Both the position numbers and the translations under genes were made by a program. The notes below the pieces were generated by a model. That model made no database searches and was not told where the DNA came from. It saw nothing but the letters and a program-made list of their open reading frames with translations. From the IMG/VR virus record IMGVR_UViG_3300035698_027499, positions 1 through 50,698 of that record: a DNA stretch of 50,698 nucleotides; one strand, 5' to 3'. The DNA comes from a virus. Every line of letters starts with the position of its first letter. The first letter of the stretch is position 1. Below are positions 32,520 to 42,628 of this stretch, in pieces.

Positions 32520-33507
32520 TTATTTTCCTTAAAATCTTTCTTGTTTTGTATCCATAAGTATTTGTTTTTTGATGGCATTTTATACATAGTGTTCTTCCAT
32601 TGCCTACATTCCATAATTCTTTAACGTTAACTGCATCAATGGTGTTAGAAATATTATTTTCATTAACTATTAATGCAAATGGTTTAATGTGGTCTACATG
32701 TAGTTCGCACTTTGCCTTATTACACATTGTACATTTCCATTTATCTCTTGTAAAACAATACCTTCTCCATTCCTTGTAGGATGAAAGTAGCCTAATCTTT
32801 TTATATAGACTTGTTACACCACCATTCCAATTAGGATTTTTAGAACCCCGAATATCGTCCCTGGCCTTTCCATAAAGTGGATGTTTTTCACCACTAATCG
32901 TTTTTCTAAATATTGACATTTTTTCTCTAGCTTCTTTACTCATTTTCTTACCAATACTAGAATAAGATATTTTATTTTTTATAATCTCTGATTGCTGTGG
33001 ATACTCTGTCCCATATTCCCTTATTGAAGTTTGCTTTCTTTTCTCTTTTATAAGTTTTTTTTCTAAATCAGTCTTATCGTGACATAATTTCAATTGTTTA
33101 CTTTTTACCTTTTCATTTTTCATTGGATTGGAAAATCCATATTTTTCAATATTAGTTTTTTTTGTCTTTTCTTGCAAATCTTTTGTCTGTAAAGGAAACT
33201 CGCATCCATACTTCAGTAAATTTGTATTTTTTACCTTTTCTTTTTGTTTGTCATTTTTCATATGGTGTTTAGTTCCATATTTTATCATTGACGTATTTTG
33301 AGATTTTTTATATAAAATACCATCTTTTTTCATAGATTTTCTTGAACATTGAAATGAGCAAAAATGAAAATCTTTGCTCATTTTTTCTTTAATACATCTG
33401 TTGATGACAAAATTATATTGACAATGATCGCATTTGGCCATTAGTACTTTATTTGTTGTTGATCTATTTCCTACATTAGAAATAATAATATGTTCACTAA
33501 TAATCAC
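32506..33507 (-). CDS. HNH homing endonuclease, free-standing
   Basis: The 333-residue protein has a C-terminal HNH domain (RRYCFTRDKWKCTMCNK, CELHVDHIKPF and RTLCIKCHQKTN; C259/C262, H270/H273, C308/C311 and H312). Before it are four related repeats containing K/EYG (about 76, 100, 122, 165: IKYGTKHHMKN, LKYGCEFPLQT, EKYGFSNPMKN, REYGTEYPQQS), a known DNA-binding arrangement in phage homing enzymes, then a NUMOD3-like GEKHPLYGKA (about 206-215). An N-terminal Cys cluster (CDHC, CSFQC) may bind zinc. The start is GTG with AAAGGA 5 nt upstream. It lies between two structural genes and overlaps the next by 14 nt: a typical intergenic homing insertion. Confidence 0.88.
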   Translation of the reverse strand: MIISEHIIISNVGNRSTTNKVLMAKCDHCQYNFVINRCIKEKMSKDFHFCSFQCSRKSMKKDGILYKKSQNTSMIKYGTKHHMKNDKQKEKVKNTNLLKYGCEFPLQTKDLQEKTKKTNIEKYGFSNPMKNEKVKSKQLKLCHDKTDLEKKLIKEKRKQTSIREYGTEYPQQSEIIKNKISYSSIGKKMSKEAREKMSIFRKTISGEKHPLYGKARDDIRGSKNPNWNGGVTSLYKKIRLLSSYKEWRRYCFTRDKWKCTMCNKAKCELHVDHIKPFALIVNENNISNTIDAVNVKELWNVGNGRTLCIKCHQKTNTYGYKTRKILRKINGYI

Positions 33508-33523
33508 TAATTTCCTTTTTCAC

Positions 33524-34231
33524 TTAGATTGTTTTATCCACTTGTGTTTCGAATTCTAATACGGCCCCAGATTGGACGCCTTTGACGCTCATAAATGTTC
33601 TAATGAGATTTTTATTGGACGTGGTACCGAAGACAGTAAACTGAGCATTAGAGATGGATCGAACTTGCAAAGTGAATGTAAGTCTTGAACCTCCGATAGA
33701 AGTTTCGACAGGGTCTCTTCTCATGATATATCTAGCAGTTTTTGACCCATCAATTGAATCTGGTACAAATCCTTGAATTTGAAGAAAATCATTATTCATT
33801 GACAATTCAAAAGATTGATCTCTTAATTCGTTATCGATCGAATCTTCGTTTTGAAGAATTTGTGATATCGTCAAGCTTGCCGTTTTAGAAGTCGTCGCAC
33901 CTAATGTAACAACATTTGAACTGACACTTTCTCCAGTTAGAGATAATGTGGGCAATCGAACAAGATTTGGATTTGAAACACTCACAATTCTAAATTTTTG
34001 TCCAAAATTTTGATTAGTTAAAGCTTCGAATACAGGTACATTCTTTTCAATCTTTTCTTTACCTACAACTCTTCCAAACTTTCTGATGATGGAGTAGTCT
34101 ACTTCATCATCTCCAAGAGCAAACTTTACAAAAGAAAATGAGCCATCATTTCTAGCTATGGCGCGACGGCCTACATCTGTTAGTACAGCGTCAACTATAA
34201 TGTTATTGGTCGAATTGTCGAGAAAACCCAT
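33524..34231 (-). CDS. Tail/baseplate structural protein with 'VLTDxGR' N-terminal module (235 aa)
   Basis: The N terminus (NNIIVDAVLTDVGRRAIAR, then GSFSFVKFALGDDEVDY) is a widespread attachment module in phage tail and fibre-adaptor proteins. A related module begins the gene at 42628-43536 (LDTIITLEGRKQIVGG). The remainder is beta-rich, with many Thr/Ser/Val residues. It has no enzymatic motif. A strong GGAGGAG lies 6 nt before the ATG, the best Shine-Dalgarno sequence in the cluster, suggesting high translation. It is likely a baseplate or fibre-connecting subunit. Confidence 0.75.
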   Translation of the reverse strand: MGFLDNSTNNIIVDAVLTDVGRRAIARNDGSFSFVKFALGDDEVDYSIIRKFGRVVGKEKIEKNVPVFEALTNQNFGQKFRIVSVSNPNLVRLPTLSLTGESVSSNVVTLGATTSKTASLTISQILQNEDSIDNELRDQSFELSMNNDFLQIQGFVPDSIDGSKTARYIMRRDPVETSIGGSRLTFTLQVRSISNAQFTVFGTTSNKNLIRTFMSVKGVQSGAVLEFETQVDKTI

Positions 34232-34297
34232 TTATTTTTCTCCTCCATAACAATTTCCGCCTGAAATATCTATGATGTTTTTATTATTTTTATCCAT
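34232..34297 (-). CDS. Possible 21-residue leader peptide
   Basis: An ATG at 34297-34295 opens a 21-codon frame (MDKNNKNIIDISGGNCYGG, then EK) whose TAA directly touches the ATG of the next gene. Its last codons contain the GGAGGAG ribosome site of that gene. It could be a coupled leader peptide, or chance. The rest of the 96-nt gap shows only a TATTTAT motif at 34317-34323. Confidence 0.25.
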   Translation of the reverse strand: MDKNNKNIIDISGGNCYGGEK

Positions 34298-34327
34298 ATA
34301 TTTTATATCTCTTACTATAAATAAGTA

Positions 34328-36277
34328 CTAATCCTTAATTTTGGCCTTGTAAAACTTATTTATTGTAAATTTATTATTTTTACTATTAGAAAACAAGCCA
34401 TTTGTCTTGCTTTTCATTCTGTCTTTAATTATTATATCAAGTACTTGACTTTGTTGAAAGTCAATATTAATAAATTGCATCCTATACGAAGAATTATTTT
34501 GTTTAGTTGCGATTAGTGGTTCTTCTTGAGAACCTTGTTGAATAACGGACAAATACTCTGGATCAAAGTAAATTTTCATCTTGGTATGATTACTATCTTT
34601 TATAGTATCTACGAACGTATCTGTATTTAGATACATGTTTGGATACGGTTTAGGTGCGCCACTATTGGAAATAAGTTTTTTCTCAATATTGTTTTTAAAC
34701 CTATTGAATTTTATTTCAAATTGCATTCCATAATTTGAAGATAATCCATGAGCATCAATACTACAAACCGTATAAATGTACGTTTTTTCTCTATTAAAGT
34801 CTTTGTCTACGTAAAAATTCTGAGGAGAGATCAATGTCTTTATAAGATTTAGATCAACTATTTCAAATGATCTTGTTGAAATGATGCTATCATCAAAATT
34901 AAATTCAACCTGCAATTCAAATGGATCATTTATTGATTCTCTTCTAAGGACTTGCCATTTTTTAATATCTTTTTGAGGATTGATAGGGAAGCACCACTCA
35001 ACAACGGGAGCCTTCTCAAAGTGATCCCAAACAACATTTACATCCGATGGAACTGGCGGTGCGATACTTTCTATGCATTCTACAATCATTCTTGGACTTG
35101 CATCAGAACTTATCAATATCGAAGAGATAACGATCTCATCATCATTATCAGAATAGGTTTGAAACTCTACTAAATAAATTGCTCTTATTTGATAGATATA
35201 GCTTCTACCATAAGCAACCTTGAAGTCAATAGTTGATGTTGTTTCTTTTTGTTCAAGAATGATTGGATTTAAAGGTATGAGCTTTCCGTTTTTAGATCTT
35301 TCAAATTTATCAATAACATATCCAACATGTTCTTTTTTGGGAATAAAAACCGTATCAGATGGAGAGGTTTTAGTTGATACAGGATCAACAGTAATTTCAT
35401 ATTCTGCTTGATCAATGGTGGAAATATTTGTACCTCCAATAGCTTTCTTCTCAATCAAATCAGCTTCACTCAATAATGGTCCAACTTCGTCTGCAAAGAA
35501 CCCTAGTGGGTCAGTTGCAGATGTTGTTAAGGCAGCTTTAATAAATTTATTATTAACTTTAAATCTGGTTTTAACGGTTTTTAATTTCTCAAAAGTATCT
35601 TCAATTAGTTCTAATGTTTCTGAATTGTCTAAAAAGGTAGTGTTTGCTGACTTTAGATCGGTTAGCGCATCAATTATAAGTTGATCTGATATTTCACTGG
35701 TTCCGATGGTCCCAGCAAGAAATTTTGCTACATCTAATAAAGAAATATTATTCGTATCAACTTGTTCAGCTACAAAATCTAAATTTTTATCAATTTTATC
35801 GGCAATGATTATATTTTTAGAATTTATTTTTTTTGCGACGGATCCCGATGTCATTAAGTATAATTTTCCATCTATGGCAGTATCTTGAAATTCAATACCT
35901 GTAAAACTATGATTTGTGAATTCTTCTTCTTTATGAATTTTTGAATAATTCTTTTTAATGAAATTTCTACTTACGCTAGCAAAACCTGCCGGACTTAATA
36001 GGCTAGATGCAAGAAGTGGAAGTGTTGGATTGACAAGATTTTGTAAAAAAATAGAAGACCAAGAAAATTTGACAAATCGAGGTACATTATCTAATTCTTT
36101 TAGATCAATTTTACCAAAATCATCTGTGTTAATTTTTTGAAATCTTGGCTGCAACTTGCCACTATCATCAACTCGCTCATCTTTTGTAAAAAAATTATAA
36201 ACAAAATTAGGCTTAAATTTATTTACTTCAGGAGCATTAATGGAAACAATTGGCTTAGATGGAAAGGATACGGTCAA
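34328..36277 (-). CDS. Tail/baseplate structural protein with FN3-like region (649 aa)
   Basis: The 649-residue protein has a mixed N-terminal part with Asn/Lys/Ser-rich segments. A central FN3-like region (about 395-520) contains PPVPSDVNVVWDHFEKAPVV, KWQVLRRES and KTYIYTVCSIDAHGLSS. Its C-terminal third contains SGAPKPYPNMYLNTDTFVD (about 545-563) and YFDPEYLSVIQQGSQ, which I associate with structural proteins of marine myoviruses. It appears to start with TTG (36277-36275), three bases after the upstream stop, with AGGAG about 11 nt before; no nearby ATG fits. It probably belongs to the baseplate or its peripheral fibres. Confidence 0.72.
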   Translation of the reverse strand: MTVSFPSKPIVSINAPEVNKFKPNFVYNFFTKDERVDDSGKLQPRFQKINTDDFGKIDLKELDNVPRFVKFSWSSIFLQNLVNPTLPLLASSLLSPAGFASVSRNFIKKNYSKIHKEEEFTNHSFTGIEFQDTAIDGKLYLMTSGSVAKKINSKNIIIADKIDKNLDFVAEQVDTNNISLLDVAKFLAGTIGTSEISDQLIIDALTDLKSANTTFLDNSETLELIEDTFEKLKTVKTRFKVNNKFIKAALTTSATDPLGFFADEVGPLLSEADLIEKKAIGGTNISTIDQAEYEITVDPVSTKTSPSDTVFIPKKEHVGYVIDKFERSKNGKLIPLNPIILEQKETTSTIDFKVAYGRSYIYQIRAIYLVEFQTYSDNDDEIVISSILISSDASPRMIVECIESIAPPVPSDVNVVWDHFEKAPVVEWCFPINPQKDIKKWQVLRRESINDPFELQVEFNFDDSIISTRSFEIVDLNLIKTLISPQNFYVDKDFNREKTYIYTVCSIDAHGLSSNYGMQFEIKFNRFKNNIEKKLISNSGAPKPYPNMYLNTDTFVDTIKDSNHTKMKIYFDPEYLSVIQQGSQEEPLIATKQNNSSYRMQFINIDFQQSQVLDIIIKDRMKSKTNGLFSNSKNNKFTINKFYKAKIKD

Positions 36278-36279
36278 AA

Positions 36280-39200
36280 CTATGTTGCTCCTACGGTTGA
36301 TATTGTTACAAAATATTGATTGAAATGAATATTTTTACTAGGTTGAAGATTTTTAAACTTTGTTGGAGTTTGCAGCAATCCTTGTTGGGTTATAACTGCA
36401 TACATTTGAGTGCCAGCATTTGTTTCTAAAGTTTTACTTACATCTATTTCAAAATCATCTGGATCCACTGCCAAGTTAAATATTCTTTCAAACACTTTAG
36501 GAGACGTAATTCTTTGAGATTGTGTCTTGCCTCCCATCAATAGGCTTCCTGGTGTATACAGTTTAATGAAATTGATTATATCTTCCGTTATTTCAATGGA
36601 CGCAGAGCGTGAAACTCCAGGCAATACAATAGGTTCAATCTTCTCTGTAAAGTTGGTGTCCAATCTAAATGTGTCAATTTTATCCAATAAACTCTTTATT
36701 TTGGGGCTAGCACTTTTTAGTTGATCAATTGTTAAAGGTTTTCCTGCTATTCCTTGCACATAAAGAGTAACAATATTTTTAAACTTATTTTTTGTTTCTT
36801 CATCAACAAATCCTTCCGACAATTGTTCGTTGAATAAATATCTTGATTCATTCAGTGAAATACCTGTAAGCATTTGAATGTACAATCCCAATACATGACT
36901 TTCAACATGATTTCTCAACATTTTCTTTTTTTGATCGCTTGTCAAAAAACTATATGAAAAATCTGTCAAAAAACTATCCAATGTTTGCAAACCAGTATCC
37001 CTATTAAAATCTCTTGTCATCCCTACAATTTCGTCATTATCCAATATGGAAGAAAGACTTTGTTCTCCAGTTTCAACATTGTTCAATTCAAGAAAAGTAC
37101 TTAAATCTGTTTTTGTTACAAATCTGGACAATTCGAAATTGTAATTTATTGGTTTAAAAACTATATCTTCAAAATCAATACTTTTTCTATATACGTTTAT
37201 TGTTATAACATCTTTCTCTTTGTTGTTTATTGCAATGACATTGTTTTCATTAATTGAAACAGATTTAACAATACTGTTAGTGAATCCTGCCGGAAGTCCA
37301 ATGCTAAGGATCTTTAAGTTTTCAGATTCAGGTTTTCTAAATTTTGATCGATCTAAAACAGCACGTAATATATTCTTTTCTGTTTTTGTAATAACGGACG
37401 TATCCGTAAATAAAGGAAATTCTTTTTTAATTTTCTTAAGTCCTTTATTGATCCATGCTTGGTAAGGTTTCTTATTATTATTTCCATTTGGATTATAAAA
37501 ATCAACATCTGGATTGAAAAACGTCTTTGACAGAAAACCTAATTCTTTCCCTTTCTCAAATTCGAATAATTCTTTTTTAGATAACAAAAATTGTGCACGA
37601 CTAATTAAGGCAACCTTTTCTTTGCCTCCAACATCGTTAACAATTTCTTCTAATTTATTTTTATTTGCACCTTCAGGATCAAAAAAATCTAGAGCATCAA
37701 ATGATGTATTAATAATATTGTCAAATGTTTTACTTATTCTTACAATAATTTGATCAATTATTACATCTTCTTTTAGTAGTTTTAATTTTTGTTGTAAAAA
37801 TTCTGTTAATAGTCCAATAAACTGAAAGAGAGAACCACCCTTACTTATAAATTCCCCTATTTTTGCCTGTATCACAGCAGGTGGAGCATCTACAATATCT
37901 AAAACAAATATTATTTTAGACAACTTATCAATATCGATATCAAAAGATAAATCGGTCGATATTGATATTGGATCATCTTCATCTCCAGCAATGACTGCAT
38001 CAGTAATAAAGTCAAAGTATTTTTCAATATATGCAACATACAGCTCAAAACACATAGCAGCTATTGTTGTATAATTTAATCTATTTAATCTTGTTCTTTC
38101 TTTTCCGTTATCAAATACTTTTGCAACACCACCAGATTTTTTTATTAGTGTTGATGTAAACCCAGCTATTTTGTCAAATAAAATAAGGCTTCCACCTGAC
38201 TTTAGGTGAGAAAGAAATAAGTCTGTAGCCGTAGAGTAAGGAGAAGAAACATTAGAAGACGAAGCACTTCCTAAGCGATTAACGATTTTATTAGCAATAA
38301 TCTCTATTGCATTTAATCCAGCAACAGAATCTGTTGTAGGAGTGTCAGCTATCGCAGCGTCTTTTAGAGCTGGAAGTTGACCCCAAGTTTTTACTTCTCT
38401 AAGTGCCATTTGGTGATAAAAATCACTATAAACAACATTATCGGCTTCACCAGCATCTTTTCCACCCATTCCAAAAGCTAATATATATTGAAAAATTAAA
38501 TGCTTCAAGATTTCATCGTCTATGGCATTTTTCATTATCGATACTTCTCCCCATGTAGGAGTAAGATCTGTTACCTCATTCGGGGAATTTGATTTCAATA
38601 ACTTACATATCTCAAACATATCTTGAGTTACGTCGTCAAGCAAATTTAAAGGCTTTAGTTTTGGAATGGCTTTACCAATATCTAATAATTGTTTTATTAC
38701 CTGGATCGCTGCAGACTTTGTTTTTTTAACTTTTTTACGATAATCTTGAAGATTTTGGGTAGAAAATGGCTGGTTTCCTTTTAGGACAGAATCAACAAAT
38801 TGTACTTTCCCTGGTGTGAAAATTTCATTAATTTCATTTTCAACATAAAGTTGCTCAAAAGGAAGTACAATTGTTCCATCACCTACTTCAAATCTTAACA
38901 AAGATGTTAATGACGATTCTCCAACAACAGAATCTGTAATGGTATTACCTGGATCTCCCAATATGAAAAGAAAAGGATCACCAACATCATTGGCACCAAA
39001 TGTTTTCAATAAAATATCTGATGTCTTTTTGGCTCCAAGCCCACTTGATATTCTCATCTCTTTAGAAAGTGTCATGATTAGTAGTTTAATTCTATCGTCG
39101 GCATTACTTGGCAAAAGATCTATAAATTGATAATAAGGTGTTCCTACGATTGAAAAGTCAATCGTATCAAGTTGTCTTATCTGAAAATTAAATTGTCCAT

Positions 39201-40209
39201 CAGTAATGTCTAAAGTATCAACATTATATTTACCATAGTTTAAATCAGCATTCCTTGAAACTGTTTGTATGTTTTCTTCTACGCTGTAATTATTAAGAAT
39301 GAAATTATTGGTTCCACCTCCACCAACTTGTTCTTGTGCAAAACCTATATTTGGAGTATAATTGTTAGCCAAAGAAGGTTGAGCATTAGTTGTACCAAAT
39401 AGTGTCGGAGAATATTGTTTTAATGTATTTCTGACATCAAAGAAAAACTGTCCAAGAACTTTTGTATTAGAGAAATTATTGAACCCAGCTCCGCTGAATT
39501 GGTATTCCTCAACCAAAAATTCTTTATAAGATTTTACGGAAGTTTTTTTGCCAACACCAACTGAACTATCAAAATCTTCATCCAATTTCTTAATATTAAA
39601 AGATTCATTAACAGAGTCCAATTTATCCACAACATCATTCATAAATTCAACAGTATTTCTGGCGTTGGCAATATCACTCACGTATTCATTACCAATCTCT
39701 TCAATTAATTTTTTTGCACTTTCAACTTCAAACAAGGAATCAAAAAGCTTATTAATCGATTGAAATCGAATTTCTCTTGACATAAATGATGTTTCTATAA
39801 ATTCTCCAACATCACTTCTTTCTGGTCCGCTTATATGATCATAATATGGCAAATAATCAGTAAGAAACAAAATTTCTGGTCGTTGTTCTGAAATTCCTTT
39901 CAGTTGAGTAGGTTGGAGAAATTCAACAATAAATGGCTCATAAACCATAACATCTGAAATTTGAGCTTTATAAAAAGGTCCCTGTGGCGGTAACATAGGC
40001 GGCAAAGTTGTAGTAAGATCAGAAAATATCTGTTGAAAAGGGCTAGCTCCACCACCTGAAAAAGCTATATCGTCGGCGGTGGTAGAAAATTGACCACCAA
40101 CAAATGCTTTAACATTTGTTGTAACATTAGCTTCAGGCTGCAAAGCTTGCATCGTGATATTTCCGAAAGAGGCAAATGAACTAAATTTTGTTTTTAAACC
40201 TGTTGGCAT
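36280..40209 (-). CDS. Very large tail/baseplate protein (1309 aa)
   Basis: This is the largest uninterrupted structural protein in the window. The N terminus has Gly/Ser/Pro-rich loops (IAFSGGGASPFQQIF; TTLPPMLPPQGPF). The middle is helical with many Lys/Asp/Asn residues, including charged segments around 830-960. The C-terminal end (about 1235-1309) resumes a compact fold (SLLMGGKTQSQR, NAGTQMYAVITQQ). No catalytic or metal-binding motif is recognised. It lies between two FN3-like structural proteins with almost no spacing (1-3 nt), so all three are probably made together and assemble in one complex. Size and place suggest a baseplate hub or wedge component, analogous in scale to the largest T4 wedge proteins but not recognisably homologous. 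Confidence 0.7.
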   Translation of the reverse strand: MPTGLKTKFSSFASFGNITMQALQPEANVTTNVKAFVGGQFSTTADDIAFSGGGASPFQQIFSDLTTTLPPMLPPQGPFYKAQISDVMVYEPFIVEFLQPTQLKGISEQRPEILFLTDYLPYYDHISGPERSDVGEFIETSFMSREIRFQSINKLFDSLFEVESAKKLIEEIGNEYVSDIANARNTVEFMNDVVDKLDSVNESFNIKKLDEDFDSSVGVGKKTSVKSYKEFLVEEYQFSGAGFNNFSNTKVLGQFFFDVRNTLKQYSPTLFGTTNAQPSLANNYTPNIGFAQEQVGGGGTNNFILNNYSVEENIQTVSRNADLNYGKYNVDTLDITDGQFNFQIRQLDTIDFSIVGTPYYQFIDLLPSNADDRIKLLIMTLSKEMRISSGLGAKKTSDILLKTFGANDVGDPFLFILGDPGNTITDSVVGESSLTSLLRFEVGDGTIVLPFEQLYVENEINEIFTPGKVQFVDSVLKGNQPFSTQNLQDYRKKVKKTKSAAIQVIKQLLDIGKAIPKLKPLNLLDDVTQDMFEICKLLKSNSPNEVTDLTPTWGEVSIMKNAIDDEILKHLIFQYILAFGMGGKDAGEADNVVYSDFYHQMALREVKTWGQLPALKDAAIADTPTTDSVAGLNAIEIIANKIVNRLGSASSSNVSSPYSTATDLFLSHLKSGGSLILFDKIAGFTSTLIKKSGGVAKVFDNGKERTRLNRLNYTTIAAMCFELYVAYIEKYFDFITDAVIAGDEDDPISISTDLSFDIDIDKLSKIIFVLDIVDAPPAVIQAKIGEFISKGGSLFQFIGLLTEFLQQKLKLLKEDVIIDQIIVRISKTFDNIINTSFDALDFFDPEGANKNKLEEIVNDVGGKEKVALISRAQFLLSKKELFEFEKGKELGFLSKTFFNPDVDFYNPNGNNNKKPYQAWINKGLKKIKKEFPLFTDTSVITKTEKNILRAVLDRSKFRKPESENLKILSIGLPAGFTNSIVKSVSINENNVIAINNKEKDVITINVYRKSIDFEDIVFKPINYNFELSRFVTKTDLSTFLELNNVETGEQSLSSILDNDEIVGMTRDFNRDTGLQTLDSFLTDFSYSFLTSDQKKKMLRNHVESHVLGLYIQMLTGISLNESRYLFNEQLSEGFVDEETKNKFKNIVTLYVQGIAGKPLTIDQLKSASPKIKSLLDKIDTFRLDTNFTEKIEPIVLPGVSRSASIEITEDIINFIKLYTPGSLLMGGKTQSQRITSPKVFERIFNLAVDPDDFEIDVSKTLETNAGTQMYAVITQQGLLQTPTKFKNLQPSKNIHFNQYFVTISTVGAT

Positions 40210-40210
40210 T

Positions 40211-42628
40211 TTATATTACTTCTCCCGTAGATATTGCTACACCGCGGCTATAGTCTTTATATACAGGGATAATTCTATATGATATCGAACCAGGTTCTTC
40301 TGCAAATTTATTATCTATAAATTCAATTAGATTGGCACCAAAAAAAGAATGAACTTTTCCTATAAATTCTTCTGAGCCGAATCTATTCGCAACTATCAAA
40401 AAATGATCAATCAATTTTTTATCGCCTTCTATATTCCATCTTATTATACTAATTTTACTATTAAACTTTTTTACAAAAGCATTAAATATTTTAGGATTGG
40501 TTTTCTCTAATGAAACATCTAACGAAATATAATTAGCAATATCTCCAAATTCAAAACCTTCTTTTCCATAGTTTTTAGTTAGAGAGTTTATGCTCACAAG
40601 ATTTCCATATTGTTTAGTAATTGGATGTTGAAATTTTTTAGGCGAAGTATCTAAGCTTATACCGGCAACATTTATATAGTTTTTAACAATACTATCAAAC
40701 ATTGTTCTTGGATCTCTCAGTAATGCAGAGACAATATAGCGATAAGATCTTCCTGTTCTTAAAGGCGATACGTTGGTAGATTTTCTTTGTTCTATATCGC
40801 TAAAGTTTTCATCGGTAAAAACTGGAAAATATCCCATATCTCCATTAGATAAATCAACCCTTCTAACAGAATGTGCAATCAATTTATTTAGTTCATCTTT
40901 TTCTGCTTTTATTTCTTCGGCATACAAATCTGACAAACCTTGTTTGTCTAAAAGTTTTTTTAGAATTGTTTTTTGTGTATTATTTATGACCGACTGAATA
41001 CTGAATGTTATATCTAATTTTCCTTTTTCATCCGTAATAACTTTGGACTTACTAATAACGGTAGTAACAACTCCAAACGAAAAAGGAATATACTCTATTT
41101 CTTCACAATTTCCTACAATGATTTCATCACCATTAGGATAAATAAGCAAACAACAATATTCATATATGTGAAAATCTTTTAAATTTATTTTAGAATCCAA
41201 AAAGAGATATGAACTATTAACATCGTTGGTGCGTACCAACAATTTGCCTTTTGAAAAATCTGGTATAACTCTGAAATTTTTTTCAAATAATGTTTTATTT
41301 TTTGCTAACAATTTTATGGCAGCTACACCAGGTGGAATACCAACAACTTCAATTTTTATTCCTTTTTTTTCTATCTGAGATATCACCCCAGCATGGGCCA
41401 ATCTATTATTTCTAATAGTATTGATTTGGTAATTATATTTAGATACAACTATATTTGTGAAATTAGAACATAATTGTCCTTGATTCCCAAATGGTATAAC
41501 TCTATAAATAATATCACTAGCATTGCCGACCAAGTCAGTGTAAGTAATTGTTTCATTTGGTAAAGCCTGCACTTGGGCAACAAATTCATAATCCAATTCA
41601 GAAAATTTAACAGTTTTTTTGATATGTTTTCTATAAATTTTAACAGAAGTTGCATTCAAATCTTTTTGTGTAATTTCCAATAAGTTTTTAGCCAATAACG
41701 TTGTCGAATAAACTCTAGGAGGCTCTATTGGCGTCTGGATTATTTTAACGTTTTGTCCATGTTCTACTTTTTTTTGAATTTTTTCAATAGAAGAACCATC
41801 TTTACCAATTAATTCAAATACAACATTAAATTCTCCTTGATTGTCTAATACTCCTTGTTCAAATATCATTTCTTTTGTAATTGTAACGAAATTAGATAAT
41901 CTTTTTTTAAAGATTGGCACAACAATTTCTGGGTTTATTTCATTGGTATTACATGGATTACTTACCTTAAGTGTTTTTTGTGTAATCTTTCCTAGTTTTG
42001 CAGTCAGAGCAAAAGCTGTTTGTGCAGGAGCAAGCGTTCCTGCAAAAGAATTTGTTGTAGGTATCGTAAAAGACTTAACAAGATTACTTGGATCAATCTT
42101 ATCTATAAGAATTGATTCGGCTGCCAATGCTTGAAAAGACTCTTCAATATCATTAGTCTCAGCAGCAACATAAGTTGTTTGCTGTGCAATTGGTTCCACC
42201 TGCCCTGTTTGCTTCAATGTGTTGGTGGTCGCTATGGCATAAAATTGACCTTGGATTGGGGCAGTTGGATCTTCATTATTTATAGCAATAGTAAAATCAC
42301 TAGGCGCAATAGCTATAGCAGCTTTTATGTTGCTATTTTTTGTTGCCTTAATGAAAGAACTCATTTGTTGTATATTTTTTATTAATAAAGAATTAATAAC
42401 TTTTCCAGTGACAGGATTTTTTGTAAAAATAGATGGAGATTTAGCCTTATTAACAATCTCTATTTTAATTTTAACATTCAATGCACCTTGTTTTATTGCA
42501 CCAACTGCATCAATAGTATAGGTAAAGTCATAAAATGATTTTCCTTCATTGAATTTAGTTAATGCAGCATAATCTGCTGTTTCTGTTGTTAGAAGTTTTT
42601 TAGAACTTTTTATTTTTATAAACTTCAT
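40211..42628 (-). CDS. Tail/baseplate structural protein with FN3-like domains (805 aa)
   Basis: The 805-residue protein is predominantly beta-structured. Repeated FN3-like signatures include APRVYSTT-type strand starts near 305, a 'VKIYRKH…YEFVAQVQ…ETITYTDL' hairpin region (about 340-385) and later SYRYIVSALLRDP (about 645). No enzyme motif is visible. Its ATG overlaps the stop of the gene upstream as TAATG, and the 1309-residue gene follows after 1 nt, so translation is coupled on both sides. It resembles the protein at 34328-36277 in style, suggesting ancient duplication. A long peripheral baseplate or fibre protein is likely. Confidence 0.72.
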   Translation of the reverse strand: MKFIKIKSSKKLLTTETADYAALTKFNEGKSFYDFTYTIDAVGAIKQGALNVKIKIEIVNKAKSPSIFTKNPVTGKVINSLLIKNIQQMSSFIKATKNSNIKAAIAIAPSDFTIAINNEDPTAPIQGQFYAIATTNTLKQTGQVEPIAQQTTYVAAETNDIEESFQALAAESILIDKIDPSNLVKSFTIPTTNSFAGTLAPAQTAFALTAKLGKITQKTLKVSNPCNTNEINPEIVVPIFKKRLSNFVTITKEMIFEQGVLDNQGEFNVVFELIGKDGSSIEKIQKKVEHGQNVKIIQTPIEPPRVYSTTLLAKNLLEITQKDLNATSVKIYRKHIKKTVKFSELDYEFVAQVQALPNETITYTDLVGNASDIIYRVIPFGNQGQLCSNFTNIVVSKYNYQINTIRNNRLAHAGVISQIEKKGIKIEVVGIPPGVAAIKLLAKNKTLFEKNFRVIPDFSKGKLLVRTNDVNSSYLFLDSKINLKDFHIYEYCCLLIYPNGDEIIVGNCEEIEYIPFSFGVVTTVISKSKVITDEKGKLDITFSIQSVINNTQKTILKKLLDKQGLSDLYAEEIKAEKDELNKLIAHSVRRVDLSNGDMGYFPVFTDENFSDIEQRKSTNVSPLRTGRSYRYIVSALLRDPRTMFDSIVKNYINVAGISLDTSPKKFQHPITKQYGNLVSINSLTKNYGKEGFEFGDIANYISLDVSLEKTNPKIFNAFVKKFNSKISIIRWNIEGDKKLIDHFLIVANRFGSEEFIGKVHSFFGANLIEFIDNKFAEEPGSISYRIIPVYKDYSRGVAISTGEVI

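Noticed and set aside
34232-34327. Riboswitch or structured RNA in the 96-nt gap
   Set aside because: I see no extended pairing, only a possible short leader ORF, a ribosome site and a TATTTAT motif.
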